From Spirochaetia bacterium (lineage in GTDB: Bacteria; Spirochaetota; Spirochaetia; CAKZLE01): a stretch of DNA of 33,763 nt. The stretch covers positions 1 to 33,763 of the forward strand of contig JAIPFY010000035.1 of NCBI GenBank assembly GCA_021736385.1, given 5' to 3'. The notes under the pieces were generated by a model, which made no database searches, had not been told where the DNA came from, and worked only from the letters and a program-made list of their open reading frames with translations. Numbering within the stretch: position 1 is the first letter of the stretch; each line of letters begins with the position of its first letter. Below, piece after piece: positions 7,572 to 21,555 of this stretch. The translations under genes were made by a program, and so were the position numbers.

Positions 7572-10500
7572 ATGCAACAAAACGAAGCAGGTAAACCAAT
7601 TGCGGGATTCCGCAATGCTTCTGGAAGGCTCGGTTCCTATGGATTATATGAACCGTCGTTCGAGCACGACAGTTGTGGTGTAGGCTTCATAGCACATCTT
7701 GACGGGGAACCCCGGCATGCGGTCGTCGCCGATGGTATCCAGGTGCTGAAGAATCTGCAGCATCGTGGTGCGGTCGGCGGGGATTCCCTCACCGGAGACG
7801 GTGCCGGTATCATGATACAGATCCCGGATGCCTTTCTCAGAAGACAGATCAAAGGCTTCACGCTTCCTGAAGCGGGAAGGTATGCGGCAGGCATGCTGTT
7901 CCTGCCTTCTGATGAACATGCGGCCGCAGTATGTCGGAAGATCACTGAAGACGTGATAGCAGCTGGTGAGTTCACCCTGCTGGGCTGGAGGACCGTCCCG
8001 ACTGACGACAGCACTCTCGGTCACCTTGCCCTGAGTACCCAGCCGACTGTCGAACAGCTCTTTCTGGAGATGCAGGAGTATGATGCTCAGTCCTTTCAGA
8101 GAAAGCTCTTCATCCTGCATAAGCGCATCGACATGGCCATCGCAGCCATCGCTGACCTTGATGTCAGTCAGTACTATATCTGTTCACTCTCTCATACCAC
8201 CATGGTCTATAAAGGACTGCTCACCGGAGACCAGGTGACTGCCTATTACCCCGATCTGCTTGATGAGTATTTCACCAGTGCCTTCTGTATCGTGCATTCG
8301 CGCTTCAGTACGAACACGCTTCCCCAGTGGCGGCTCGCACAGCCGTTCCGCTATCTGGCGCACAACGGGGAGATCAATACCATAAAGGGCAACATCAACC
8401 GCCAGCGTGCCCGTGAGGGGTTCATGTCCTCGAGCGTCATCGGCAGTGATCTTGAGACCATCACGCCCATCATCGATGAGACAGGCAGTGATTCCTCGAT
8501 CTTCGACAACGTGCTCGAGCTCTTCGTGATGGCAGGCAGAAGTATCCCCCATGTCATGATGATGATGATCCCCGAAGCATACTCCTCCGAGATACAGATG
8601 AGTGCCGATAAACGGGCATTCTATGAGTACCATACGACCATCATGGAACCGTGGGACGGACCTGCTGCCGTGATCTTCACCGACGGGCGCTACATCGGCG
8701 CCACCCTTGACAGGAACGGTCTGCGTCCTGCACGATATACCATCACGAAGGACGGACTGATCGTGCTGGCCTCTGAGACCGGGGTGGTCGACCTGCCTGC
8801 CGGGAGTATCAGGAGCAAAGGTCGGCTGCAGCCGGGTAAGATGTTCCTGGTGGATCTGCAGCAGCATGCCATCGTCCCCGATAATGTCATCAAGGCGAAA
8901 CTCTCACGGCAGTTCCCCTATAGAAGATGGGTACGGGACCGGAAGATCGAGCTCCGAGGGCTGTTCATGCCCTCTGGGGTCCCCAAGATGGCAAAGGAAG
9001 AGCTGCTGCAGAAGCAGATAGCCTTCGGGTATACCGATGAGGATCTCAAGACCCTGATGACTCCCATGGCCAAACAGGGACAGGAGGCTATCGGATCCAT
9101 GGGGAATGATACTGGATTATCGGTACTCTCTGACCGCACCTCCCTGCTGTTCAGCTATTTCAAGCAGATGTTCGCCCAGGTGACCAACCCCCCGATCGAT
9201 CCGCTGCGTGAGCAGCTGGTCATGTCGCTCGAAAGTTATATAGAGAACGAGAGCAATCCGCTCGATATCGATCAGACGCAGTATCGGAGCCTCAAGCTCA
9301 GTCATCCGGTGCTCAGTACCCGTGATATGATGCGGCTGCGCAACAACAGCCATGAGGATCTCAAGAGTGCTGACCTCGATATCACCTTCACCCCTGATGA
9401 GACTGGAGAGCAGCTGAAGCTCGCCCTCTCAGGACTGTTCGCTCAGGCCGAGCAGATGGCTCAAGAGGGGATCTCTCTGCTGATCCTCACCGATAAGAAC
9501 ATATCGGCCCAGAGAGCACCGATCCCGTCGCTGCTCGCCGTCTCCGGTCTGCATCAGCATATGATCAGAAAGGGACTGCGGGGAAGGATCGGGATCATCG
9601 TCGAGACCGGAGAGGCGAGGGAGGTCTTTCACTTCGCGCTCTATCTGGCCTTCGGTTGTGATGCCTTCTGTCCCTATATGGCATTCTCCACCGTGAGGGA
9701 TCTGGCAGAGAGCGGAAAACTCGGGAACCTCACACCTGAACTCGCATCTGACAACTATGTGAATGCCATCAAGAAAGGTCTGCTGAAGACCTTCAGCAGG
9801 ATGGGTATATCGACACTGCACAGCTTCTTCAACACACAGATCTTCGAAGCGGTGGGGCTGAACAGCGATGTGATCGATGAGTACTTCGCAGGGACGGTCT
9901 CGCGCATCGGCGGAATCGGACTGAAGGAGATCAGTAGGGAGGTCCTCAACCGGCTCGAGAGTGCCTATCCCTCCAGAGGGATGATGCCGAGACTGAGGGA
10001 AGCCGGTGGGTCCTATCGGTACCGGAGGAACAGCGAGAGACACTACTGGTCTCCCGAGGCGATCTACAAGCTGCAGCATGCGACCAAGACTGCCGATTAT
10101 GCCGTCTATAAGGAATTCACCTCCCTGATGGATGCCTCCTATGAAGAGAACGGGGAACTCAGGGGACTGATCAAGTTCAAGGCGTGCACCCCCATCCCGC
10201 TCGAAGAGGTCGAACCGGTGGAATCGATCACCCGTCGTTTCGTCTCTGCGGCCATGTCGATCGGATCGATCAGCAGAGAGGCCCATGAGACCGTCGCGAT
10301 CGCCATGAACCGGATAGGCGCCAAGAGCAACAGCGGTGAGGGCGGGGAAGACCCCGAGCGGATCAGACCGCTCGCGAACGGAGACTCCCGGCGATCACGT
10401 ATCAAGCAGATCGCCTCAGGACGGTTCGGTGTCACCACTGAATACCTCATGAGTGCTGATGAACTGCAGATTAAGATGGCTCAGGGGGCCAAGCCCGGCG

Positions 10501-12158
10501 AGGGCGGGCAGCTGCCGGGAGCGAAGGTGTCCGATTATATCGCGAAGATACGCCATACCACCCCGGGAGTGACTCTGATCTCACCGCCTCCCCATCATGA
10601 TATCTATTCCATCGAAGACCTTGCACAGCTGATCAAGGACCTCAAGACGGTGAACACCACCGCACAGGTCTCGGTGAAGCTCGTATCAGAAGCGGGTGTC
10701 GGGACGATCGCCTCAGGGGTCGCCAAGGCTAAGGCTGACCGGGTGCTCATCTCCGGCCAGAACGGGGGGACCGGTGCATCGCCGCTGACGGCTATCAGGC
10801 ATGCGGGCCTTCCCTGGGAACTCGGACTTGCCGAGACCCAGCAGTCCCTGATCATGAACGGGCTGCGCGATCAGATCATCGTGCAGGTCGATGGACATCT
10901 GAAGACTGGAAAGGATCTGGCCATAGCTACCATGCTCGGTGCGGAGGAGTACGGCTTCGGCACCTCCCTGCTGATCACGCTCGGCTGTGTCATGATGCGA
11001 AAATGTCATCTGAACACCTGCCCTGTGGGAGTCGCCACCCAGGATCCTGAATTGAGAAAGAAATTTTGCGGTAAGGCTGACTATGCAGAGGCGTTCCTGC
11101 GCTTCATAGCACAGGAGTTCAGAGAGTATATGGCGATGCTGGGGTTCAGGACGGTAGAAGAGCTCGTCGGCAGGGTCGATCTGCTCGACTTCCAGCCTGC
11201 CATCCACAAGTGGAAGGCGAACCATGTGAATCTGGAAAAGATCCTGCATGCAGAACATCTCAAGGATCATCCTCCTCTGCATTTCGGCGGGACTCACGCC
11301 GTTCCGGTCGTGACCGATCTGGACAAGGCGATCGAGAAGGGGCTCAAGACCTTCTGGAAGGACCCGGTCCCGCGATCACTCTCATTTCCCATACGGAATA
11401 TCCACCGGACTGTCGGTGCCGCTCTCAGTGGACGGATCGTACAGCAGTTCGGACCCGAGGGGCTGCCCGATGATACGGTCGACCTCTCCTTCGATGGATC
11501 GGCAGGTCAGAGCTTCGGAGCCTTCCTGGCACCGGGGGTGACCCTGACCCTCCGCGGTGATGTGAACGACTATATGGGCAAGGGCATGAGCGGCGGGAAG
11601 ATCGTACTGATCCCGACCACCGGATCGACCTTCAAAGCTGAGCGGAACATCATCTGCGGCAACGTCGTACTCTACGGTGCTACCGGGGGTGAGATCTTCA
11701 TCAACGGCATGGCCGGCGAGCGGTTCGCCGTGAGAAACAGCGGGGCTACCGCTGTGGTCGAGGGTGTGGGTGACCATGGCTGCGAGTATATGACCGGAGG
11801 TACGGTGGTGGTCATAGGATCTACCGGCAAGAACTTCGCAGCAGGTATGAGCGGGGGCATAGCCTATGTCTATGACCCCTCAGAGCTCTTTGACACCAGA
11901 TGCAACCTCGATATGGTGGAACTGGAGGGGGTCTGGAGTTCAGAAGACAAGCGAGTGCTCAAGACACTGATCCAGAAGCATGTCGATCTGACCGGCAGCA
12001 GGTTTGCCGCGACGATCATGGAGAACTGGGAGTCTCAGCTGCCGCTCTTCGTGAAAGTCATACCGATCGACTACCGAAAGGTACTCGAACGCATGAAGAT
12101 GAACGAAGACCGGGATGATGAGACCCTGGCAGCGACCGAGGAGGTCTATGATGGCTAA
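7572..12158 (+). CDS. gltB: Glutamate synthase, large (alpha) subunit
   Basis: From ATG 7572, chosen because AAGGGGAA lies just upstream, the protein has 1528 residues, as expected for bacterial NADPH-GOGAT large subunit. It takes ammonia from glutamine to convert 2-oxoglutarate to glutamate. Order of parts: a short propeptide and class II glutamine amidotransferase domain with nucleophile Cys35 in HDSCGVGF; a central domain; an FMN-binding TIM-barrel with the GEGGEDPER and PGEGGQLPG loops; the [3Fe-4S] ligands Cys1139, Cys1145 and Cys1150 (C-x5-C-x4-C in GCVMMRKCHLNTCPVG); and a C-terminal GXGXG beta-helix domain. An in-frame ATG 66 nt upstream lacks a ribosome site and lies at the predicted -10 box. 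The gene overlaps gltD by 8 nt. Confidence 0.97.
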   Translation: MQQNEAGKPIAGFRNASGRLGSYGLYEPSFEHDSCGVGFIAHLDGEPRHAVVADGIQVLKNLQHRGAVGGDSLTGDGAGIMIQIPDAFLRRQIKGFTLPEAGRYAAGMLFLPSDEHAAAVCRKITEDVIAAGEFTLLGWRTVPTDDSTLGHLALSTQPTVEQLFLEMQEYDAQSFQRKLFILHKRIDMAIAAIADLDVSQYYICSLSHTTMVYKGLLTGDQVTAYYPDLLDEYFTSAFCIVHSRFSTNTLPQWRLAQPFRYLAHNGEINTIKGNINRQRAREGFMSSSVIGSDLETITPIIDETGSDSSIFDNVLELFVMAGRSIPHVMMMMIPEAYSSEIQMSADKRAFYEYHTTIMEPWDGPAAVIFTDGRYIGATLDRNGLRPARYTITKDGLIVLASETGVVDLPAGSIRSKGRLQPGKMFLVDLQQHAIVPDNVIKAKLSRQFPYRRWVRDRKIELRGLFMPSGVPKMAKEELLQKQIAFGYTDEDLKTLMTPMAKQGQEAIGSMGNDTGLSVLSDRTSLLFSYFKQMFAQVTNPPIDPLREQLVMSLESYIENESNPLDIDQTQYRSLKLSHPVLSTRDMMRLRNNSHEDLKSADLDITFTPDETGEQLKLALSGLFAQAEQMAQEGISLLILTDKNISAQRAPIPSLLAVSGLHQHMIRKGLRGRIGIIVETGEAREVFHFALYLAFGCDAFCPYMAFSTVRDLAESGKLGNLTPELASDNYVNAIKKGLLKTFSRMGISTLHSFFNTQIFEAVGLNSDVIDEYFAGTVSRIGGIGLKEISREVLNRLESAYPSRGMMPRLREAGGSYRYRRNSERHYWSPEAIYKLQHATKTADYAVYKEFTSLMDASYEENGELRGLIKFKACTPIPLEEVEPVESITRRFVSAAMSIGSISREAHETVAIAMNRIGAKSNSGEGGEDPERIRPLANGDSRRSRIKQIASGRFGVTTEYLMSADELQIKMAQGAKPGEGGQLPGAKVSDYIAKIRHTTPGVTLISPPPHHDIYSIEDLAQLIKDLKTVNTTAQVSVKLVSEAGVGTIASGVAKAKADRVLISGQNGGTGASPLTAIRHAGLPWELGLAETQQSLIMNGLRDQIIVQVDGHLKTGKDLAIATMLGAEEYGFGTSLLITLGCVMMRKCHLNTCPVGVATQDPELRKKFCGKADYAEAFLRFIAQEFREYMAMLGFRTVEELVGRVDLLDFQPAIHKWKANHVNLEKILHAEHLKDHPPLHFGGTHAVPVVTDLDKAIEKGLKTFWKDPVPRSLSFPIRNIHRTVGAALSGRIVQQFGPEGLPDDTVDLSFDGSAGQSFGAFLAPGVTLTLRGDVNDYMGKGMSGGKIVLIPTTGSTFKAERNIICGNVVLYGATGGEIFINGMAGERFAVRNSGATAVVEGVGDHGCEYMTGGTVVVIGSTGKNFAAGMSGGIAYVYDPSELFDTRCNLDMVELEGVWSSEDKRVLKTLIQKHVDLTGSRFAATIMENWESQLPLFVKVIPIDYRKVLERMKMNEDRDDETLAATEEVYDG

Positions 12159-13557
12159 ACATGATGGTTTTTTACATATAGAACGGCAGAGTCCTGCCTA
12201 CAGACCTGTCGAAGAGCGAACCCGGGATTTCGATCCCGTGCAGGGGATGCTCTCAGATGAGGAGATCAGACAGCAGGCGAACCGATGCATGGACTGCGGC
12301 GTGCCGTTCTGTCATATGTACGGCTGCCCGGTGGGCAACCGTATCCCCGACTACTCAGATGCCCTGTATCATGATGACTGGAAAGGAGCTCTTGAGCTGC
12401 TGCAGTCGACGAACAACTTCCCGGAGATCACCGGAAGGATCTGCCCGGCACTCTGTGAAGCGGCATGTACCCTGGCGATCAATGGTGAGGCCTCTACCTG
12501 CCAGCACATCGAGCTGAAGATCGCAGAGAAGGGGTGGGAGATGGGATGGATCGTCCCGGAGGTCTCGACGTTCAAGTCGGGAAAACAGGTGATGGTCATC
12601 GGTTCCGGTCCTGCCGGACTCGCTGCTGCACAGCAGCTGGCACGCAAAGGGCATAAAGTGGTCGTCCTGGAGAAATCTGACCGGATCGGCGGCCTGCTGA
12701 TGTATGGGATCCCGAACTTCAAACTCGAGAAGTCGGTCATCGACCGTCGTATCGAACAGATGAAGGCCGAAGGGGTCAAGTTCGAGACCGAGGTCGAAGT
12801 CGGCCGTGACATCTCTCCGAGATACATAAACAACAACTATGATGCGGTCCTCATCGCATCAGGGACCCCGCTGGCGCGGGATCTGAATGTACCCGGACGC
12901 GAGTACCGGGGGATACATCTGGCACTGGAGTTCCTCACCCAGCAGACACAGCTGGTCCTGGGTGATACGATCCCTGAGGATCAGCTCATCGACCCGAAGG
13001 GGAAGCACGTGGTGGTCATCGGTGGCGGTGATACCGGCTCCGACTGTGTCGGGTCGGTGATCCGACGGGGCTGCGCATCGGTCACCCAGATAGAACTGCT
13101 GCCAGAGCCCTCGCAGGAGCGGCTGGTATCGAACCCCTGGCCCGAGTGGCCTGCGATCCTCAGGACCTCGAGCTCCCATCACGAGGGAGCCAAGCGGCTG
13201 TGGAGCATCGGTACGAAGGAGTTCTACGGTACAGATGGAAGGGTCGTGAAAGTGGGATGTACCCGGCTGGCATGGGAGGGCGGTTCCTTCACCGAGATCA
13301 AGGGGGCTGACTTCCTGCTGGATGCGGATCTGGTGCTCCTGAGCATGGGGTTCGTACCCTATCGGGATTCGCCTCTGGTCTCGGGGTTCGGACTGGAGAC
13401 TGATGAGCGGGGGAACATCCTCGTCGATGAGCAGTACCGCACCTCGAAGAAGGGCGTCTTTGCCGCCGGTGATGCCGTCAACGGAGCATCCCTGGTCGTC
13501 CGGGCCATCGCACGGGGGAGAGAGAGTGCAGAGGCCATCGACGCATTCCTGCAGTAG
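12151..13557 (+). CDS. gltD: Glutamate synthase, small (beta) subunit
   Basis: Using ATG 12151, which follows GAGGAGGT at good spacing, gives 468 residues; an adjacent ATG at 12148 is the alternative. The N-terminal ferredoxin-like region carries CMDCGVPFCHMYGCP (Cys46, 49, 54, 59) and ICPALCEAAC (Cys98, 102, 106). These hold the iron-sulfur clusters that pass electrons to GltB. The FAD Rossmann motif VIGSGPAGLAAA and following RIGGLLMYGIPNFKLEK are canonical for GltD, as is the second nucleotide fold VVIGGGDTGSD that binds NADPH. A final FAD-contact motif, GVFAAGDAVNGASLVVRAI, closes the protein. The start overlaps the gltB stop (ATGGCTAA), so subunit synthesis is coupled. Together they make the NADPH-dependent GOGAT holoenzyme. 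Confidence 0.96.
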   Translation: MAKHDGFLHIERQSPAYRPVEERTRDFDPVQGMLSDEEIRQQANRCMDCGVPFCHMYGCPVGNRIPDYSDALYHDDWKGALELLQSTNNFPEITGRICPALCEAACTLAINGEASTCQHIELKIAEKGWEMGWIVPEVSTFKSGKQVMVIGSGPAGLAAAQQLARKGHKVVVLEKSDRIGGLLMYGIPNFKLEKSVIDRRIEQMKAEGVKFETEVEVGRDISPRYINNNYDAVLIASGTPLARDLNVPGREYRGIHLALEFLTQQTQLVLGDTIPEDQLIDPKGKHVVVIGGGDTGSDCVGSVIRRGCASVTQIELLPEPSQERLVSNPWPEWPAILRTSSSHHEGAKRLWSIGTKEFYGTDGRVVKVGCTRLAWEGGSFTEIKGADFLLDADLVLLSMGFVPYRDSPLVSGFGLETDERGNILVDEQYRTSKKGVFAAGDAVNGASLVVRAIARGRESAEAIDAFLQ

Positions 13558-13589
13558 CATCTGAGGAACAGGAGTGATCTATAGAGACT

Positions 13590-13626
13590 GAGAGCCCGAT
13601 CTGTCATACCGGCAGATCGGGCTCTC
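13590..13626. terminator. Hairpin between convergent gltD and tetR (likely bidirectional terminator)
   Basis: GAGAGCCCGATCTG (13590-13603) pairs perfectly with CAGATCGGGCTCTC (13613-13626) around a 9-nt loop. It sits between two converging genes. Neither side has a strong T-run, so termination strength is uncertain. Confidence 0.65.
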
Positions 13627-13632
13627 TGCCTG

Positions 13633-18689
<5,057 letters not shown>

Positions 18690-18695
18690 GGACAG

Positions 18696-18724
18696 AGTAT
18701 ATGGTCAACTGATGGCAACTGCAA
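18696..18724 (-). promoter_or_regulatory. Leaderless-type promoter of the MFS gene
   Basis: On the minus strand TTGCAG (18724-18719) is followed after 17 bp by TATACT (18701-18696). Only 6 nt (CTGTCC) separate the -10 from the ATG at 18689, so transcription should begin at or next to the start codon. Its -35 side overlaps the divergent cobO promoter. Confidence 0.6.
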
Positions 18725-18741
18725 GTGAAATGTGTTATAGT
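18712..18741 (+). promoter_or_regulatory. Leaderless-type promoter of cobO
   Basis: ATGGCA (18712-18717) is followed after 18 bp by TATAGT (18736-18741). The ATG at 18749 is 7 nt after the -10 and has no ribosome site. The -35 regions of this and the divergent MFS promoter occupy the same 13 bp, so RNA polymerase probably cannot use both at once. Confidence 0.5.
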
Positions 18742-18748
18742 CTTCGGC

Positions 18749-19276
18749 ATGATTAAGAAACGGGTTGTATGTGTGTTCACCGGGAACGGTAAGGGTAAGA
18801 CGACTGCAGGACTCGGGATGGTCTTCCGAGCTACGGGACATGGTCAGAAGTGTGCGGTGATCCAGTTCATAAAGAGCGACCCCAGTCACTGGGGAGAGTA
18901 CCGGACGGCAGAGAGACTCGGTGTCGTCTGGGAGAACTTCGGTCACGGGTTCACCTGGAAGCAGGAGGACCAGCAGCAGTCGATCGAGGACTACCGAAGC
19001 GGATGGGAACGGGTAAAAGAGCTCATAGGATCGCATAGCTATGATCTGGTGATGCTCGATGAGATATCATACGGTATGAGCTATGGCTGGCTTGATACCG
19101 CTGAGGTGGTCAGCTGGCTGCAGGAGCATCGGCAGGAGCTCCCTACGATGATCCTCACAGGACGGGATATGCCTGAAGCGGTGATCGGGTTCGCTGATAT
19201 GGTATCGGAGATCCAGGAGATCAAACACCACTTCACCGACCAGCAGGTCGCTGCCCAGAAAGGGGTCGAGTTCTAA
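18749..19276 (+). CDS. cobO: Cob(I)alamin adenosyltransferase, CobO/BtuR type
   Basis: A 175-residue P-loop protein that adenosylates corrinoids to make adenosylcobalamin. The Walker A motif GNGKGKTT (residues 12-19) follows the first strand. VIQFIKSDPSHWGEY, LVMLDEISY (Walker B-like), ILTGRDMP, and the terminal EIKHHF...AQKGVEF pattern are all diagnostic of CobO/BtuR. It lacks the N-terminal extension of longer CobO proteins. I place the start at ATG 18749 because the P-loop then lies at the expected distance; an in-frame ATG 24 nt upstream would precede the -10 box. No other cobalamin gene is nearby, so this may serve salvage rather than de novo synthesis. The gene converges on the EamA transporter with 27 nt between stops. 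Confidence 0.9.
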   Translation: MIKKRVVCVFTGNGKGKTTAGLGMVFRATGHGQKCAVIQFIKSDPSHWGEYRTAERLGVVWENFGHGFTWKQEDQQQSIEDYRSGWERVKELIGSHSYDLVMLDEISYGMSYGWLDTAEVVSWLQEHRQELPTMILTGRDMPEAVIGFADMVSEIQEIKHHFTDQQVAAQKGVEF

Positions 19277-19303
19277 AAAGAGGATTCTGACTGGATGTGA
19301 AGC

Positions 19304-20179
19304 TCATCTCCTTCTGGCATAGAAGATGATCACCGAGGATGCGATGATGATCATACCGATGACGCTCAGCAGATCCGGGTCTTCCGCGGGGAATATGATC
19401 CAGCTGAGAAGTGCCCCTGAGACGGGAATGATGAACTTGAAGATGTTGATCTCAGAGACCTTGATCTCCGGCTTCTGCAGCAGGGTGTACCAGATGGAGA
19501 ACGAGAACCCTGAGACCGCACTGAGCCATATGAGGGCGATATAGAAGACCGCAGGGAGCGCGAGGGAGGGAATGCCCTCGATGAAGAACGATGCGATCAG
19601 GAGCATGATCCCGCCGATCAGGATCTGTGAGGCATTGAGCATCATCGGGTCTACCGGGTTCTTCTTGACGATGACCTGACTGAAGGCGTTCATCATGCTC
19701 GATGAGAGCAGCAGGAGGATCCCCAGCAGTTCAGTCCTTCCGGCAGCGGTGGAGGTGTTCCTTCCCAGGCTGATGAGGACCACCCCGGCGAGCGCGACGG
19801 TGAGGCTGACCACCTTCTGTGCATTGAGCCGATCGTCGTGCAGCGTGAAATGGGCGGTGATCGCTGAGATCAGCGGACCTGCTCCGACGATGATCGCGGC
19901 GATCCCTGCAGGCAGCAGGTTGATACCGTTGAAATAGAGTCCATACATGATCGAAGTCTGCAGACTTCCCACCAGCAGAGCAAGGGCCCAGTGTTCCTTG
20001 AGAAAGGGGATGAGTCCTGAGGGATTACCGGAGATGATCAGTACGATGATGCCTGCGATGAAGAATCGGATGCCGGCAAAATAGAGCGGGGAAGCGTATT
20101 GCAGACCCACCTTCACTCCGGCGAAGGCGGTGGACCAGAGCAGGCAGGCTATGATGGCTTTGATATAGTTCTTATGCAT
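19304..20179 (-). CDS. EamA/DMT-family membrane transporter
   Basis: A 291-residue protein built of two repeated EamA units with about ten hydrophobic helices. The first unit starts with AIIACLLWSTAFAGVKVGLQ, typical for drug/metabolite transporters of the RhaT/YdcZ/EamA group; the second unit includes SSSMMNAFSQVIVKKNP. Members export or import amino acids, nucleosides or other small metabolites; the substrate is not predictable here. The chosen start at 20179 begins right at the first helix. An in-frame ATG 51 nt upstream would lie before the -10 box. TATACT ends 9 nt before this ATG and there is no ribosome site, so the mRNA may be near-leaderless. Confidence 0.8.
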   Translation of the reverse strand: MHKNYIKAIIACLLWSTAFAGVKVGLQYASPLYFAGIRFFIAGIIVLIISGNPSGLIPFLKEHWALALLVGSLQTSIMYGLYFNGINLLPAGIAAIIVGAGPLISAITAHFTLHDDRLNAQKVVSLTVALAGVVLISLGRNTSTAAGRTELLGILLLLSSSMMNAFSQVIVKKNPVDPMMLNASQILIGGIMLLIASFFIEGIPSLALPAVFYIALIWLSAVSGFSFSIWYTLLQKPEIKVSEINIFKFIIPVSGALLSWIIFPAEDPDLLSVIGMIIIASSVIIFYARRR

Positions 20180-20188
20180 GATGGCGGG

Positions 20189-20217
20189 AGTATATAGGAA
20201 TGTGTGAGCAGATGCAA
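20189..20217 (-). promoter_or_regulatory. Near-leaderless promoter of the EamA transporter gene
   Basis: On the minus strand TTGCAT (20217-20212) and TATACT (20194-20189) are 17 bp apart. Nine nucleotides (CCCGCCATC) separate the -10 from ATG 20179, predicting a leader of about 0-3 nt. Confidence 0.5.
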
Positions 20218-20223
20218 GCTTGC

Positions 20224-20252
20224 TGTACATACCGCATGGCTCCTGTTATGAT
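20224..20252 (+). promoter_or_regulatory. Promoter of the DtxR-family regulator gene
   Basis: TGTACA (20224-20229) and TATGAT (20247-20252) are separated by 17 bp. The leader of about 35 nt includes AGAGAGGTGG directly before the start codons at 20294/20297. Confidence 0.5.
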
Positions 20253-20293
20253 GATACGATCTGCCGCCGAAGGCAAGAGGTGAAGAGAGGTGG

Positions 20294-20797
20294 ATGATGA
20301 CGTTGGAAATGTCCAGTAATCAGGAAGACTATCTAGAATCGATCTACAAGATCATCCATCAGAAGGAGGCGGTACGGGTCAAGGATATCGCTGAGGACCT
20401 GGGAGTGAGAAACCCCAGTGTCACCTCAGCTCTGCAGACCCTCTCACGCGAAGGGCTGATCAACTACGAACCGTACGGGGTGATCACGCTTACCGAGACA
20501 GGCCGCAGAAGAGCCTTCATGATCTACCAGAAACACTGCGTCATCCAGGACTTCTTCGAACATGTGCTCGGGATCGACAGTGATGAGGCCGCCCGCCAGG
20601 CCTGCCTGATGGAGCACGGTATGAACGACCATATCTTCAAGCGGGTGATCCAGCTCATGAGGCTCCTGTTCGATACCGATCACAGCGGGATGCCCTGGCA
20701 GGAGTTCTTTACCCGCTACTGTGAGGGACATGATGTGGACCTGGCAGACCCTGATGCCGTGCAGCAGTTCATCAGGCATGGCAGTGATCAGGATTGA
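20294..20797 (+). CDS. DtxR/MntR-family metal-dependent transcriptional regulator
   Basis: A 167-residue protein. N-terminal winged helix: SSNQEDYLESIYKI, VRVKDIAEDLGVRNPSVTSAL and LINYEPYGVITLTETG, all canonical for the family. The dimerisation/metal domain has HCVIQDFFEHVLGI and ACLMEHGMND. By alignment from memory with MntR and DtxR, the likely metal ligands are Asp12, Glu15, His81, Cys104, Glu107 and His108. Cys at the first position of the C-x2-E-H motif is like iron-sensing DtxR, whereas MntR has Glu there. It lacks the C-terminal SH3 domain of DtxR. Iron or manganese homeostasis is the expected role, but no metal transporter is next to it. Start could be 20297 instead. Confidence 0.87.
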   Translation: MMTLEMSSNQEDYLESIYKIIHQKEAVRVKDIAEDLGVRNPSVTSALQTLSREGLINYEPYGVITLTETGRRRAFMIYQKHCVIQDFFEHVLGIDSDEAARQACLMEHGMNDHIFKRVIQLMRLLFDTDHSGMPWQEFFTRYCEGHDVDLADPDAVQQFIRHGSDQD

Positions 20798-20819
20798 GTT
20801 TCGCTGAAGGTCCCCGGAA

Positions 20820-20868
20820 ACACAGAAGAGCCGCTGTACGAGATGATCGCACAGCGGCTCTTCTGTGT
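20820..20868. terminator. Long hairpin between convergent dtxR-family and xre-cupin genes
   Basis: ACACAGAAGAGCCGCTGT (20820-20837) pairs perfectly over 18 bp with ACAGCGGCTCTTCTGTGT (20851-20868), loop 13 nt. Placement between converging genes indicates a bidirectional terminator, although neither side has a long T-run. Confidence 0.75.
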
Positions 20869-20883
20869 AGTACGGTGGTGTCT

Positions 20884-21462
20884 CTACGGGGTCTTCTTGA
20901 TCATCTGATTGTACCGGACCACCAGATGGACGGCCGCCTCTGATCTGCCGATGTTTTCTATGGTGTGGTTGATGTCACAGTGATAGGAGATGAAATCTCC
21001 CTTACGCAGATCTGCGATGTTCTCTCCTGCGGTGACCCGTACCTGTCCCTTGATCACGGTCAGGAACTCCTCTGTCTTGGGGAAATGGGCCTCAGAGGGC
21101 AGGCTGGTTCCCGGTGCGAAGGTCATCATGTACATCTCAAGGTCTTCGACCATGCTCAGAGGGGAGAGCACATGGATGTGCACTCCCTCCTCTTCGGTAT
21201 CGAGGGTGGTGATGTTCTCATACCGGTGTACCTTGAATTTCCGTTTCGGCTCTGCAGCACCGGCGAGCAGGGTATGGATCTCGACTCCCAGACCCTGAGC
21301 GATCTTCCAGATCGTGGCGATCGTGGGGTTCACCTTGTCTGATTCAATCTGACTGAGCATCGCTTTTGAGACCCCGCTGCGCTCTGAGAGCACGTTAAGT
21401 GTCAGCTTCTGATCTGATCTGAGCTGCTGGATGTTCTTCCCGACCATCGGTGGCTTTTCCAT
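20884..21462 (-). CDS. XRE-family regulator with C-terminal cupin domain
   Basis: A 192-residue protein. Residues 9-63 are an XRE helix-turn-helix (GKNIQQLRSDQKLTLNVLSE followed by GVSKAMLSQIESDKVNPT). Residues about 110-185 are a cupin fold (FPKTEEFLTVIKGQVRVTAG and KGDFISYHCDINHTIENIG) expected to sense a small ligand. Such HTH-cupin proteins commonly control amino-acid, polyamine or sugar catabolic genes beside them. Here it is divergent from the threonine catabolic operon tdh-kbl, with three copies of a TTCACTATA-like box in the 150-bp intergenic region. AGGAGG lies about 4-9 nt before the ATG. The ligand could be threonine, glycine or an intermediate; this is inference. Confidence 0.88.
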   Translation of the reverse strand: MEKPPMVGKNIQQLRSDQKLTLNVLSERSGVSKAMLSQIESDKVNPTIATIWKIAQGLGVEIHTLLAGAAEPKRKFKVHRYENITTLDTEEEGVHIHVLSPLSMVEDLEMYMMTFAPGTSLPSEAHFPKTEEFLTVIKGQVRVTAGENIADLRKGDFISYHCDINHTIENIGRSEAAVHLVVRYNQMIKKTP

Positions 21463-21494
21463 GATCCCTCCTGATGACGCTCATGCGTTTTCCA

Positions 21495-21555
21495 TATCGT
21501 GAAATAAGTTTGACATAATGAATAAGATTCACTATAATGAAATCAGTTCACTATA
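21495..21555. promoter_or_regulatory. Three TTCACTATA-type boxes in the xre-cupin/tdh intergenic region
   Basis: TTCACTATA occurs exactly at 21528-21536 and 21547-21555 (19 bp apart), and inverted with one mismatch at 21495-21503 (TATCGTGAA). The first direct copy overlaps the tdh -10 box and the second covers the predicted transcription start; the inverted copy lies just upstream of the -35. This is a plausible binding array for the divergently encoded regulator. Confidence 0.5.
21510..21538 (+). promoter_or_regulatory. Full-consensus sigma-70 promoter of tdh-kbl
   Basis: TTGACA (21510-21515), a 17-bp spacer and TATAAT (21533-21538) match the consensus perfectly. A promoter this strong in front of a catabolic operon implies tight repression. 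The predicted leader is about 68 nt, with GGAG about 8 nt before the tdh ATG. Confidence 0.8.
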
